A DNA stretch of 64,000 bases, from NCBI RefSeq assembly GCF_021044685.1, contig NZ_CP088014.1, positions 3,334,001 to 3,398,000 on the forward strand, written 5' to 3'. Of this stretch, positions 36,859-45,256 are shown in pieces. Position numbers and translations under genes: made by a program. The notes beneath the pieces were generated by a model that was not told where the DNA came from, searched no databases, and saw only the letters and a program-made list of their open reading frames with translations. The stretch comes from Bradyrhizobium daqingense. Its GTDB lineage: Bacteria > Pseudomonadota > Alphaproteobacteria > Rhizobiales > Xanthobacteraceae. Positions within the stretch are counted from its first letter, which is position 1. Each line of letters starts with the position of its first letter.

Positions 36859-38091
36859 GTGCAGCTTGACGGCCCCGCAACTTCGTCCGCAAATGCGGCC
36901 ATGAACAGCGCCGAGCTCCAGCGCGTCTTGAATTGGCTGATCGACGGCGCCTGGTCGGCTCAGGAGCCGGCCGAGATGATCGCTGACTTCTGCGAACGTC
37001 TGGTCGCGGCCGGCCTGCCGTTGTGGCGGTTCGGCATCTTCATCCGCACGCTGCATCCCGAAATCTTCGGCCGCAACTTCATCTGGCGGCAGGGTGAGGA
37101 TGTCGAAATCGGCAGCGTCGATTTCGATGTCTTGGATACGCCGGAATTCGCCCAAAGCCCGCTTCGTATCGTATTCGAGCAGAGCGTGGAGGTGAGAGGG
37201 CGGGTCGATGATCCCAACAGCAAGCGGTTTCCGATCGTCGACGACATGCGCGCCGAAGGGGCGACCGACTATATCGCAGTGCCGCTGCCGTTCCTCGACG
37301 GCTCGACTCATGCGACCAGCTGGATGACACGGCAGCCCGGCGGCTTCAGCGATGACGACATAGCGGCAATCCGGGCCATCATCGCGCCGCTCGCGCGTGT
37401 CAGCGAGATCATCAGCCTGCGCCGCACCGCCGAGATGCTGCTCGACACCTATGTCGGCAATCGGGCCGGCGCGCGCATCCTGGGCGGCCAGATCCGCCGC
37501 GGCCACAACGACACCATGCAGGCGGCGATCTGGCTCTCGGATCTGCGCGGCTTCACCGCGCTGTCGGACCGGCTGCCGGCCGAGGCGGTGGTCACGATCC
37601 TCAACCATTATTTCGATTGCCAGGTCACCGCGATCCGCGGCCATGGCGGCGAGGTCTTGAAATTCATGGGCGACGGTCTGCTCGCCGTGTTTCCCATCGA
37701 CGAATATGTCGGCGATGCCGCCCATGTCTGCGCGGGCGTGCTGGAGGCAGCGCGCGAATCCCGCGCCAGCGTCGAAGCGCTCGCCATTCCTGTCGGCGAT
37801 GCCGTCGAGCGCTTCCGCTTCGGCGTCGCGCTGCACGTCGGCAATATCCTGTATGGCAATATCGGCGGCGGCAACCGGCTGGACTTCACCTGCATCGGCC
37901 CCGCCGTCAATCTCGCGGCCCGGCTGGAGAAGATCACGGGCCGGCTGGGACGAACCGTCGTCGCGTCGGAAGGTTTCGCCAATGTCTGCCGGCACGATTG
38001 GCACGAGCTCGGCGAATTCCCAATCGCAGGATTTTCCAAGGCGCAGCGTGTGTACGGGCTGGCGGACGAGACGTACGCGCAGGTCGGCTGA
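36859..38091 (+). CDS. Class III adenylate/guanylate cyclase
   Basis: 410 residues. The catalytic domain begins near residue 225: WLSDLRGFTALSDRLP (first metal Asp), FMGDGLLAVFP (second metal Asp), then FGVALHVGNILYGNIGGGNRLDFTCIGPAVNLAARLEKIT. The N-terminal ~200 residues are a separate sensory-like region (WLIDGAWSAQEPAEMIADFCERL) without membrane segments. The GTG at 36859 and the ATG at 36901 are both possible starts. Whether the product is cAMP or cGMP cannot be decided from this. Convergent with clpS, with three bases between stops. Confidence 0.88.
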   Translation: MQLDGPATSSANAAMNSAELQRVLNWLIDGAWSAQEPAEMIADFCERLVAAGLPLWRFGIFIRTLHPEIFGRNFIWRQGEDVEIGSVDFDVLDTPEFAQSPLRIVFEQSVEVRGRVDDPNSKRFPIVDDMRAEGATDYIAVPLPFLDGSTHATSWMTRQPGGFSDDDIAAIRAIIAPLARVSEIISLRRTAEMLLDTYVGNRAGARILGGQIRRGHNDTMQAAIWLSDLRGFTALSDRLPAEAVVTILNHYFDCQVTAIRGHGGEVLKFMGDGLLAVFPIDEYVGDAAHVCAGVLEAARESRASVEALAIPVGDAVERFRFGVALHVGNILYGNIGGGNRLDFTCIGPAVNLAARLEKITGRLGRTVVASEGFANVCRHDWHELGEFPIAGFSKAQRVYGLADETYAQVG

Positions 38092-38094
38092 GCC

Positions 38095-38400
38095 CTATTC
38101 CTCCGGCTCCGTCGTGAACAGCAGCGGATAGCCCTTGGCGCGGCCGGCGTCGGTGGCGCGCGTCGCCTTGGTCTCGGCGACGTCCTTGGTGAACACGGCG
38201 ACGACGCAGGTCCCCAGCTTGTGTGCGGTGATCATCACCTTGTAGGCCTGATCCTCGGTCATGCGGAATTCGGCCTTGAGAATCATCGTGACGAACTCTC
38301 GCGGCGTGTAGTCGTCGTTGATCAGGATGACCTTGTGCAGCCGCGGCCGCTCGACCTTGGTCCTCGTCCTGGTTTTCGGCGTGGTGACGGTATCGTTCAT
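38095..38400 (-). CDS. clpS: ATP-dependent Clp protease adaptor
   Basis: 101 residues. Delivers N-degron substrates to ClpAP. The core VILINDDYTPREFVTMIL (residues ~25-42) and the binding-pocket region VMITAHKLGTCVVAVFTKDVAETKA are intact. The N-terminal 20 residues are basic and flexible, as expected. The ATG at 38400 is used in place of a longer frame (38448) because AGGA precedes it. Terminal gene next to the convergent cyclase. Confidence 0.94.
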   Translation of the reverse strand: MNDTVTTPKTRTRTKVERPRLHKVILINDDYTPREFVTMILKAEFRMTEDQAYKVMITAHKLGTCVVAVFTKDVAETKATRATDAGRAKGYPLLFTTEPEE

Positions 38401-38534
38401 CGTGTCCTGAAACGCCCCGGCCCTGATGAGCTCCAGCCGTCTCATCATATTGCAGACGCCCGGCCTGCTCCAAGATGGCCGATGTGGTCGTGATCATGCC
38501 GTTGCGGATGGGCAGGAATGCGTGGCTGCGCTGC

Positions 38535-38918
38535 CTACGGAAGCGCGCGGACGAGCTGCAACGCGGCGATCAGCGCGCCCACGGACAGCACCACCGATGC
38601 AATCATATAGACGGCGGATGCAACGGTCTGACCGCGCTCGATCAGATACCAGGCATCCAGCGAGAACGTCGAGAACGTCGTGTATCCGCCGCAGATGCCG
38701 ACCGTCAAAAATATCCGGGCAGCCTGCGGCAGGTTCCATCTCGTCGCGAACAGCGCGGTGAAGACGCCGATCAGGAACGATCCCGTGACATTGATGATCA
38801 GCGTACCCCAGGGAAAGTCGGTGCCGAAGGCGCGCCCCGAACCGATGGCAACGAGATAGCGCAGGACCGCGCCGAGCGCTCCGCCGGCGGCGACCGCCAG
38901 AATGTATTGGATGTTCAA
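38535..38918 (-). CDS. crcB: Fluoride channel Fluc/CrcB
   Basis: 127 residues, four hydrophobic segments, a dual-topology fluoride exporter. Motifs: AAGGALGAVLRYLV, INVTGSFLIGVFTALF (the conserved Asn), and GICGGYTTFSTFSLD (the phenylalanine-lined pore and Na+ site). It starts 28 bases after the stop of the MFS gene on the same strand, so both form one transcript under the fluoride riboswitch upstream. All key residues appear present, so it should protect against cytoplasmic fluoride. Confidence 0.95.
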   Translation of the reverse strand: MNIQYILAVAAGGALGAVLRYLVAIGSGRAFGTDFPWGTLIINVTGSFLIGVFTALFATRWNLPQAARIFLTVGICGGYTTFSTFSLDAWYLIERGQTVASAVYMIASVVLSVGALIAALQLVRALP

Positions 38919-38946
38919 CGTCCCGTTCCCTGGTTTGCGACCCGCA

Positions 38947-40155
38947 TCATTGGTCCTTTGCCGTCAGCCCGCCGCCGACCGCGAGCAGCCCGACGAGCGA
39001 GACCAGCGCGAAGCCGAGCCCCGCCAGGAACGTGCCTTGAGGGCCATAAACGTCCCACAACGCGCCGGCGATCACGCTCGCAGCGAGCAGGGCAAGTCCC
39101 GTGAACAGGTTGAAATAGCCGAAGGCGGTGCCGCGCAGGCTTGGCGGGGCGGCATCGGCGACCATGGCCGAGAGCAGGCCTTGCGTCAGTCCCATATGCA
39201 GTCCCCACAGCACGACGCCGAGCGCGAGGCCAGCAAGGCTCGGGAGCAGGGCCAGCGCCAGGTCGGCGGCGGCGAGGAAGACCAGGCCGAGCGCGAGCAG
39301 GCCGGTCCGGTTGATCCGGTCCGACAGCACGCCCGCCGGATAGGCCGACAGCGCATAGGCGACGTTCATCAGCACCAGTACCGCCGGCACCCACATCGCA
39401 CTGAGTCCGATGTTCTGTGCTCGCAGGATCAGGAAGGCCTCACTGAAGCGCGCCAGCGTGAACACGATTCCGACCGCGACGACGCGCCAGTACACCGCTC
39501 CGAGCTGGCGCATCGCGGCGAGATTGAGCGGATTCTTCGCACGCTCGCGGCTCGGATCGGGGTTCGGCTCGCGCACGGCGAAGGCGATCAGTCCAAAGGC
39601 CAGAAAGGCCGGCAGCACCGCCACCCAGAACACGATGGTGAAATTGTCGGCCGTCCACCACATCAGGCCGATCGCAACGAGCGGCCCGAGGAAGGCGCCT
39701 ATGGTGTCGAGCGATTGCCGCAGCCCGAAGCTTGCGCCACGCAGGCCGACCGGAGCGATATCGGCGATCAGCGCATCGCGCGGTGCGCCGCGGATGCCCT
39801 TTCCGACGCGGTCGATGAAGCGCGCCGCCACCAGCCACCCGACGCTTGGCGCAAGCGGAAACAGCGGTTTGGTGAAGGCGGCCAGCCCATAGCCGAGCGC
39901 GGCGAGCAGCTTGCGGCGGCCAAGCCAGTCCGACAGCGCGCCGGAGAAGATCTTGGTGATCGAGGCGGTCGCCTCGGCAACGCCTTCGATGAAACCCACG
40001 GTGAGCGTGGAGGCGCCGAGCACGGTGACGAGATAGATCGGCAGCAGCGCATGGATCATCTCGGAGGAGATGTCCATCAGCATCGAGACGAAGCCGAGCA
40101 CCCAGATTCCCCTGGGCAGCGAGGTCCGCGCAGCATTCGGTGTCGTCGTCGTCAC
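38947..40155 (-). CDS. MFS transporter in the fluoride-riboswitch operon
   Basis: 402 residues, about 12 hydrophobic segments; GTG start with AGGAG five bases upstream. The N-terminus (GFVSMLMDISSEMIHALLPIYLVTVLGA) and the loop SDWLGRRKLLAALGYG mark a major facilitator of the drug/sugar-phosphate-like type. A second signature FIDRVGKGIRGAPRDALIAD follows helix 4. It is the first gene after the riboswitch terminator (40186-40209) and is followed by crcB. This context implies induction by fluoride and a role in fluoride tolerance or in export of a fluoride-linked compound. The substrate itself is not evident. Confidence 0.88.
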   Translation of the reverse strand: MTTTTPNAARTSLPRGIWVLGFVSMLMDISSEMIHALLPIYLVTVLGASTLTVGFIEGVAEATASITKIFSGALSDWLGRRKLLAALGYGLAAFTKPLFPLAPSVGWLVAARFIDRVGKGIRGAPRDALIADIAPVGLRGASFGLRQSLDTIGAFLGPLVAIGLMWWTADNFTIVFWVAVLPAFLAFGLIAFAVREPNPDPSRERAKNPLNLAAMRQLGAVYWRVVAVGIVFTLARFSEAFLILRAQNIGLSAMWVPAVLVLMNVAYALSAYPAGVLSDRINRTGLLALGLVFLAAADLALALLPSLAGLALGVVLWGLHMGLTQGLLSAMVADAAPPSLRGTAFGYFNLFTGLALLAASVIAGALWDVYGPQGTFLAGLGFALVSLVGLLAVGGGLTAKDQ

Positions 40156-40185
40156 GCCTTCTCCTGACCCTGCCTTTCAGGCAAC

Positions 40186-40209
40186 AAAAAACCCGCCGTC
40201 GGCGGGTTT
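40186..40209 (-). terminator. Riboswitch-controlled intrinsic terminator
   Basis: Read on the minus strand: AAACCCGCCG, one-base loop, CGGCGGGTTT then a T run. Perfect ten-base-pair stem at 40200-40209 and 40189-40198. It lies between the fluoride aptamer and the ribosome site of the MFS gene, so it is the expected expression platform (termination without fluoride). Confidence 0.85.
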
Positions 40210-40255
40210 GTCCATGCTCCCGCCAAAGGCAGAGCCTCTATGAGAGTCCCACCTC

Positions 40256-40322
40256 GAGCAGGAGTCATCAGCCCATTGCGGCAACGGACCGCCGGGCGGT
40301 TGTCGGGGGACTCCATCCCCAT
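40256..40322 (-). promoter_or_regulatory. Fluoride riboswitch aptamer (crcB RNA motif)
   Basis: The minus strand reads GGGGATGGAGTCCCCC at 40320-40305 and GGGCTGATGACTCCTGCTC at 40274-40256. All three helices of the crcB motif can be drawn: GGGG/CCCC around the ATGGAGT loop, GGAGTC with GACTCC, and GCCC with GGGC. Conserved single-strand bases (GATG near the 5' end, CTGATGA near the 3' end) match the published T. petrophila aptamer as I recall it. Between the third helix arms is a small extra hairpin gcgg/ccgc. Gene context (MFS then crcB) agrees with the assignment. Confidence 0.92.
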
Positions 40323-40332
40323 CTGTGCGGCC

Positions 40333-40360
40333 AGCCTAGCATGGAAATTGTGCCGGACAA
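40333..40360 (-). promoter_or_regulatory. Candidate promoter of the fluoride-riboswitch operon
   Basis: Minus-strand TTGTCC (40360-40355) and TAGGCT (40338-40333) are separated by 16 bases, and the aptamer begins 11 bases downstream. The match to sigma-70 boxes is only partial; position is the main support. Confidence 0.3.
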
Positions 40361-40615
40361 GTGGGTGGGGGCGTGTCTCCACATTGCACGTGTCATTCCG
40401 GTGTGCGTCGCGAGAACCCGGAATGCCGAGATTCTCGGCTGCGCAAGGACGTCTGTGATCGCGCGAGTTCCGGTGACGCAAGCGCGGCAACACGGCGGCG
40501 GGTTTGCGTGAAGCTGGCAAATTCCTAACTCGAATGTGAAGTGCAAACGATCTTCGCGCTTTGCGGCAAGGCGTTTGCATGTCACCATCGCGTCATACGA
40601 CGGGAGACTGCTGCG

Positions 40616-41473
40616 ATGCGCTTGCTGTTCTCGATCGGGGCTGTGCTGGTGGCCGGCGTACTCGCCGGAGGAGATGTCGCGGGCGTTGCGGCACCGGGGC
40701 CGAATTTTGAGCCGACCAAGACTCAGCGGCTCGCCGCCGACAAGGACGCACAGGCGGTCGACGTCGAGCTGGTCCTAGCGGTCGATGTCTCCTACTCCAT
40801 GGACATGGACGAGCTCGCGATCCAGCGCGAAGGTTACGCGCAGGCGATCCAGTCGAAGGAATTCCTCCAGGCCTTGAAGCTCGGTCCGAACGGCCGGATC
40901 GCTGTGACCTATTTCGAATGGGCCGCCTCCAGCGACCAGAAGATCATCATCCCCTGGCGGCTGGTCGACGGCCCGGAGACGGCGGACGCGGTCGCCGCCG
41001 AGATCATGAAGACGCCGATCCGGCGCGCCTCGCGCACCTCGATCTCCGGCGCGATCAATTTCGCGATGCCGCTGTTCGACGAGGATCCGTATCGCGGCCT
41101 GCGCCGCGTGATCGACATTTCCGGCGACGGCCCAAACAACAACGGCGGTCCGGTCACGGTGGCGCGCGACGCCGCGCTCGAGAAGGGCATCGTCATCAAC
41201 GGTCTGCCGATCATGGTCAAGGAGCCATCTTATTCGACCATGGATATCGACAATCTCGATTTCTACTACGAGGACTGCGTCATCGGCGGTCCCGGCTCAT
41301 TCGTCATCACGATCAAGGAGCGCGACAAGTTCAAGGAAGCGATCCGCACCAAGCTGCTGATGGAGGTCGCCGGCCGCACGCCGGAGCGGCCGGTGAGGCA
41401 AGTTGCGGACAAAGAACCGCGCGTCAATTGCATGATCGGCGAGAAGATCTGGTCGGATCGCTGGGGCCGCTGA
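40616..41473 (+). CDS. DUF1194 protein with von Willebrand factor A-like domain, exported
   Basis: 285 residues. An N-terminal signal (LLFSIGAVLVAGVLAGG) precedes a vWA-type domain: VELVLAVDVSYSMDMDELAIQREGY contains the MIDAS DxSxS metal motif; later TSISGAINFAMPLF and RRVIDISGDGPNNNGGPV complete the metal site. A cysteine pair (YYEDCVIGG and VNCMIGE) suggests a disulfide. ATG 40616 has GGGAG ten bases before it. Function unknown; protein-protein binding in the periplasm is the family expectation. Divergent from the fluoride operon, 256 bases from the candidate promoter. Confidence 0.83.
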   Translation: MRLLFSIGAVLVAGVLAGGDVAGVAAPGPNFEPTKTQRLAADKDAQAVDVELVLAVDVSYSMDMDELAIQREGYAQAIQSKEFLQALKLGPNGRIAVTYFEWAASSDQKIIIPWRLVDGPETADAVAAEIMKTPIRRASRTSISGAINFAMPLFDEDPYRGLRRVIDISGDGPNNNGGPVTVARDAALEKGIVINGLPIMVKEPSYSTMDIDNLDFYYEDCVIGGPGSFVITIKERDKFKEAIRTKLLMEVAGRTPERPVRQVADKEPRVNCMIGEKIWSDRWGR

Positions 41474-41632
41474 CAGCTTAGCTCCGGTTGGGACCTTTCG
41501 CCTCATCTCGCCCCGCGGTTGAACTTAACCCCTCGTTAACCGGCACATGGCCCTAATCGGATGTTTCAGTTCGTTTCCGATCCGGGAGGCGAATGAAAGC
41601 GGGTTTGCCGAATCCGTCCACCGAGCAGTCCA

Positions 41633-42268
41633 ATGGCCACTGTCTCAGCGACCACCAGCCAGATTTCGCCTGCCAATGAGCGGGTCTTTCGCCAGAGCAG
41701 GCTGCTCGGCGAATGGAAGGGCAATTGGGTCGGCAACAACCAGCCCGTCAGCTTCAACGTCATCAACATCCGCGGTGCCCGGGCGCAGGTCGAGTACACC
41801 CATAACGGGCGGACCGAACGTGGTTTTGCCGAGGTCAACGGCTCTCTGATCAGCTTCGGCGGGGTCACGGTCGGGACCAAGGACGGCAAGAACATGGTGC
41901 TGCTGTACTCCGTTGGCGGTGCCGGCAAGCAGACCGCCAATTTGGAGAAGCAGGACCCGCCGCCGTCCGACAGCCGTCTCATGGGGAGCTGGGGCGGCTA
42001 TTCCAGCGACAACGGCAAGAGCGCGAGCTTCAAGGTGCTCTCGGTCAACGGCAAGGAAGCCCAGGTCAGCGTCACCACCGACGGCATTACCCGCCAGGGC
42101 ACCGGCATCGTCTACAAGAACGTCATCATGTTCGGGCAGGCGCAGATCGCGACCGACGACGGGCAGAACGGCAGGATCATCTACCAGGTCGGCAGCAAAT
42201 CCTTCATGGTGCCGGTGACCAAATATCCGCCGGCCGATTCCTCTTCTACGCTCGACAAGACCGCCTGA
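41633..42268 (+). CDS. Hypothetical protein built from two tandem copies of one beta domain
   Basis: 211 residues, no signal peptide or membrane segment. Two halves align: LLGEWKGNWVGNNQPVSFNV (residue ~24) with LMGSWGGYSSDNGKSASFKV (~116); ISFGGVTVGTKDGKNMVLLY with IMFGQAQIATDDGQNGRIIY. The repeat unit is about 75 residues and rich in beta strands, like calycin or immunoglobulin-type modules. The tail is Pro/Ser rich. No family name recognised. Confidence 0.8.
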   Translation: MATVSATTSQISPANERVFRQSRLLGEWKGNWVGNNQPVSFNVINIRGARAQVEYTHNGRTERGFAEVNGSLISFGGVTVGTKDGKNMVLLYSVGGAGKQTANLEKQDPPPSDSRLMGSWGGYSSDNGKSASFKVLSVNGKEAQVSVTTDGITRQGTGIVYKNVIMFGQAQIATDDGQNGRIIYQVGSKSFMVPVTKYPPADSSSTLDKTA

Positions 42269-42302
42269 GCGCACACGGCGTTGCCGGCGCGGGCTGCCGT
42301 CC

Positions 42303-43076
42303 TCACCATTTCGGCGGCCGCTTCTCAACGAACGCCCTCAAGCCCTCCTGCGCCTCGTCCGAGGTCGCGACGTTGCAGAAATCGTCCACGGCGCTTGCGA
42401 TGCTGCGCCGGTAATCGAGATCGATCTGGCGCATGAAGGCGGCCCGGCCCATCCGCAGCACGGCCGCCGATTTTCCCGCGAACTGCGCCGCGAGCTTTGT
42501 CACCTCCGCCTCGAGCTCCGCATCGCCGACGACGCGGTTCACCACGCCGAGCTCGCGCGCCTCCGCAGCGCTGAAGACGCGGCCGGTGAACAGCAGCTCG
42601 AAGGCGCGGTGACGTCCGACGATGCGCGGCAGATGAGCATAATGGATCGCCGGGATGACTCCGACGTCGATCTCGGGGTAGCCGAACGTCGCGCTTTCGG
42701 CTGCCAGCACGACGTCGCAGGACACCGCCATGGTCATGCCGCCGCCGCGGGCCGCGCCACCAACCGCCGCGATCGATGGCTTTCCAAGTCCGTATTGCGC
42801 GTCGTAGAGATCGATATAGAGCGCCTGGAGGAATTCGCGGATCTCGGCGCCGGGCTTGCCGAGCAGGATGTCGAGATCGAGGCCCGCCGAAAAGCGTTTG
42901 GCAATCGCGCTTCCCAGCACGACCACGCGCGCATCCGCATCATCGGCGGCGCGGCGGAGCGCGGCGACCACCGCGCGGATGATCTCGAGGCTCAGCGCGT
43001 TGACGGGCGGGCGACGCAGCGTGATGCGGGCGATGTTGCCCGTGCGTTCGTAAGTGACGGGACTGTCGGATGTCAC
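42303..43076 (-). CDS. Enoyl-CoA hydratase/isomerase family protein
   Basis: 257 residues of the crotonase fold. The oxyanion-hole segments are AKRFSAGLDLDILL and AAVGGAARGGGMTMAVSCD; the catalytic-type Glu is in FGYPEIDVGVIPA. The C-terminus SDEAQEGLRAFVEKRPPKW is the usual closing of bacterial hydratases. It is transcribed toward the hypothetical gene at 41633 and starts 177 bases from the next methyltransferase. The fatty acid chain length is unknown. Confidence 0.9.
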   Translation of the reverse strand: MTSDSPVTYERTGNIARITLRRPPVNALSLEIIRAVVAALRRAADDADARVVVLGSAIAKRFSAGLDLDILLGKPGAEIREFLQALYIDLYDAQYGLGKPSIAAVGGAARGGGMTMAVSCDVVLAAESATFGYPEIDVGVIPAIHYAHLPRIVGRHRAFELLFTGRVFSAAEARELGVVNRVVGDAELEAEVTKLAAQFAGKSAAVLRMGRAAFMRQIDLDYRRSIASAVDDFCNVATSDEAQEGLRAFVEKRPPKW

Positions 43077-43253
43077 CGGGTTCTCCGGGCTTCAAGATAT
43101 CGATCGCTTCAATTGCCGGTCGATCTTCCAACAACAGCGTCCGTAGCCCGACAGCTTACGTGACGGCCCGAGAGAGACAAGAAGCTCCATGCGGCGTCAG
43201 GCTGCGGCATCGGCATGGCCGTATGCCGCAGCCACGCGACCCCTGTGATACGA

Positions 43254-44324
43254 TCAGATCCGCGCTTCCAGGATCAGGTTGAACGGGGTCTCGGCGGCGC
43301 GGCGGAAGCGCGACAGGCCGCCTTCGCTGGCGACCTTGCGCAGCCGTGCCTCGCCGGCTTGCGCGCCGAGCGCGAGGCCCACCTCCTGATCAAGCGAGGC
43401 CGGGGTGCAGATCATGGTCGATGCGGCATAGTAGACCCGCCCGACCGGATTGAGATTGTCTTCCAGGCGGTCGTTGGCGAACGGTTCGACCAGCATGCAG
43501 GTGCCGTCCTTCGCCATGGTTTCGCGCACGTGGCTGATGGCGCCGACGGGATCGCCCATGTCGTGCAGGCAATCGAAGAAGCAGACGAGATCGTAGCCCT
43601 CGGCCGGATAAGACTTGGCCGAGTGAACAGCAAAGGAGACCCGATCGCCCAGCTTGGCCTCCGTAGCGGCCTTTCGCGCTGCCTCGATCGAGCCCTCGTG
43701 ATAGTCGAAACCGTAGAAGCGGGAGTTGGGAAAAGCCTCGGCCATCAGCCGTGTCGAGACGCCGTGGCCGCAGCCGACATCCGCGACCTTGGCGCCACGC
43801 TTCAGCTTGTCCACGACGCCGTCGAGCGCGGGCAGCCACTCCTGAACCAGATGATGCATGTAACCGGTGCGGAAGAAGCGGGCCGTGCCGCAGAACAAGC
43901 ACTCGCTGCGCCGGTTCCAGCCGACGCCCTTGCCGGACTTGAACGCGTCCGAAATCTTCGGCTCGTCGAGAAACGTCGAAGCGATGAGGTTGCCGAACGC
44001 GCCCAGGAAGACCGGGCTGTCCTCATCGGCAAGCGCCATTATCTGCTCCGGCAGCATCGAGAATTTTCCCGAAGCGGAGTCATATTCGATGTAGCCGGAT
44101 GCGGCCTGGCTGGCGAGCCACTCGCGGACATAGCGTTCCCTCGTTCCGGTGGCGCTCGCGAGCTCGGAAGAGTTCATCGGTCCTTTGGCGGCGAGGGTGC
44201 GGTAGAGACCGAGCTTATCCCCGAGCAGGACCAGCGATGCGTTCATCGCTGCGCCGAACTCGGTGACCATCTTGCCCATAAAGGCATTTAACCTGTCGGA
44301 ATTGACCTCCATGAGAGCCTCCAT
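43254..44324 (-). CDS. SAM-dependent class I methyltransferase with winged-helix N-terminus
   Basis: 356 residues. The N-terminal ~80 residues form a dimerisation winged helix (MNSSELASATGTRERYVREWLASQAASGYIEY). The SAM motif is VADVGCGHGVSTRLMAEAFP (residue ~178), then FYGFDYHEGSIEAARK (acidic ribose contact), and YDLVCFFDCLHDMGDPV. This layout is like small-molecule O-methyltransferases and the Rv2258c-type proteins. The second ATG at 44312 is also possible. No partner gene clearly indicates the substrate. Confidence 0.87.
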   Translation of the reverse strand: MEALMEVNSDRLNAFMGKMVTEFGAAMNASLVLLGDKLGLYRTLAAKGPMNSSELASATGTRERYVREWLASQAASGYIEYDSASGKFSMLPEQIMALADEDSPVFLGAFGNLIASTFLDEPKISDAFKSGKGVGWNRRSECLFCGTARFFRTGYMHHLVQEWLPALDGVVDKLKRGAKVADVGCGHGVSTRLMAEAFPNSRFYGFDYHEGSIEAARKAATEAKLGDRVSFAVHSAKSYPAEGYDLVCFFDCLHDMGDPVGAISHVRETMAKDGTCMLVEPFANDRLEDNLNPVGRVYYAASTMICTPASLDQEVGLALGAQAGEARLRKVASEGGLSRFRRAAETPFNLILEARI

Positions 44325-44566
44325 GCAGTGTCGGATATTTTCAAAGGTCTGCGCAATCGCGCATTTGCCGGGACGACGCCAGGCTTCCGCGGCGATACGG
44401 CGGCTCGAGCGGGCGCGTCCTGTAAATGGGTCAATCCGACGCGAAGGAGGTTCAAGGCGTCAGGAAAAGGTGATCCTGGAACTCGGTCGCGCGATCAGCG
44501 GCATCGCATCGCTGGTATTGGCGCGACACCGCGCGTATAATTTGGGAGCCTTTTGACGGTCACCTA

Positions 44567-45169
44567 ATGTCCAACCTCACTCGTTCCTGCTGTCTTGCAA
44601 CTCTCTTCGTGGTGCTCTGCCTTGGCGGAGCCCCGGCTCATGCGCAAGTCGCGCCCTTGCAATATTGGATTCCAGGCGGGCCTTTCGGCTTTGGTGGCAG
44701 CGCCGTCCAGAGTTCCGACGGCTACGGCTACTTTCCGGGCTTCAGTGCCGCCGATGCCAACGGAGGCTACGATTTTCGTCCTGGTTTTTTCGTCGGAAGC
44801 CAGCGCGGCAATCTCGGCCTGAGTGGCTTCAGCCAGCCCGCGCTTTCAGGCAATTTCAGCGCGCTGTCCTATGACAGCACGCAGTTCGGCTACAACACCA
44901 GGACGACTGGCGGCTTGCCCGTCACGTTCTTCGCAGGTTTCGAAACGCTGAAATTCGGCAACGGCATCGGCAGCTCGATTGCGCCGCTGACCTCCGGCGC
45001 CGCACCGGGATACAGCGCATTTGCGGGTGTCGAGTTCAAGCCCACCTCCAACCTCAGTCTGTCGTTTGGGGCTGGATTCGGCCAGCAGGACTCGGGCCGC
45101 ATGGACAGCGACATCAGATCGAACATGCTGCCCGGGGAGTCGCCGGCGCTGAGTGGGCTTCGGCGCTAA
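44567..45169 (+). CDS. Exported glycine/serine-rich protein, probable outer-membrane beta-barrel type
   Basis: 200 residues. Signal peptide ATLFVVLCLGGAPAHA with cleavage before QVAP. The mature protein is rich in Gly, Ser, Phe and Tyr (GYGYFPGFSAADANGGYDFRPGFFVGSQRG), with alternating patterns such as SLSFGAGFGQQDSG near the end that resemble outer-membrane strands. No named family recognised. A related small surface-protein family is common in Bradyrhizobium (recalled). Convergent with the RNA methyltransferase gene. Confidence 0.7.
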   Translation: MSNLTRSCCLATLFVVLCLGGAPAHAQVAPLQYWIPGGPFGFGGSAVQSSDGYGYFPGFSAADANGGYDFRPGFFVGSQRGNLGLSGFSQPALSGNFSALSYDSTQFGYNTRTTGGLPVTFFAGFETLKFGNGIGSSIAPLTSGAAPGYSAFAGVEFKPTSNLSLSFGAGFGQQDSGRMDSDIRSNMLPGESPALSGLRR

Positions 45170-45215
45170 AGCATGATCCGGAAAAGTGCGAAGCGGTTTT
45201 CCGGAAAGATCATGC
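45170..45215. repeat. gcatgatc...gatcatgc intergenic repeat
   Basis: agcatgatccggaaaagtgc and ttttccggaaagatcatgc; arms are complementary over about 13 bases. It starts at the stop codon's edge of the exported protein gene and is followed at once by a terminator. Confidence 0.8.
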
Positions 45216-45229
45216 GTCAACAATAACCC

Positions 45230-45256
45230 AAAGCGCGATGACATTCATCGCGCTTT
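45230..45256. terminator. Bidirectional intrinsic terminator
   Basis: AAAGCGCGATG (45230-45240) pairs with CATCGCGCTTT (45246-45256), five-base loop, flanked by T/A runs. It serves the convergent exported-protein and RNA-methyltransferase genes; the right arm meets the stop codon of the latter. Confidence 0.85.
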
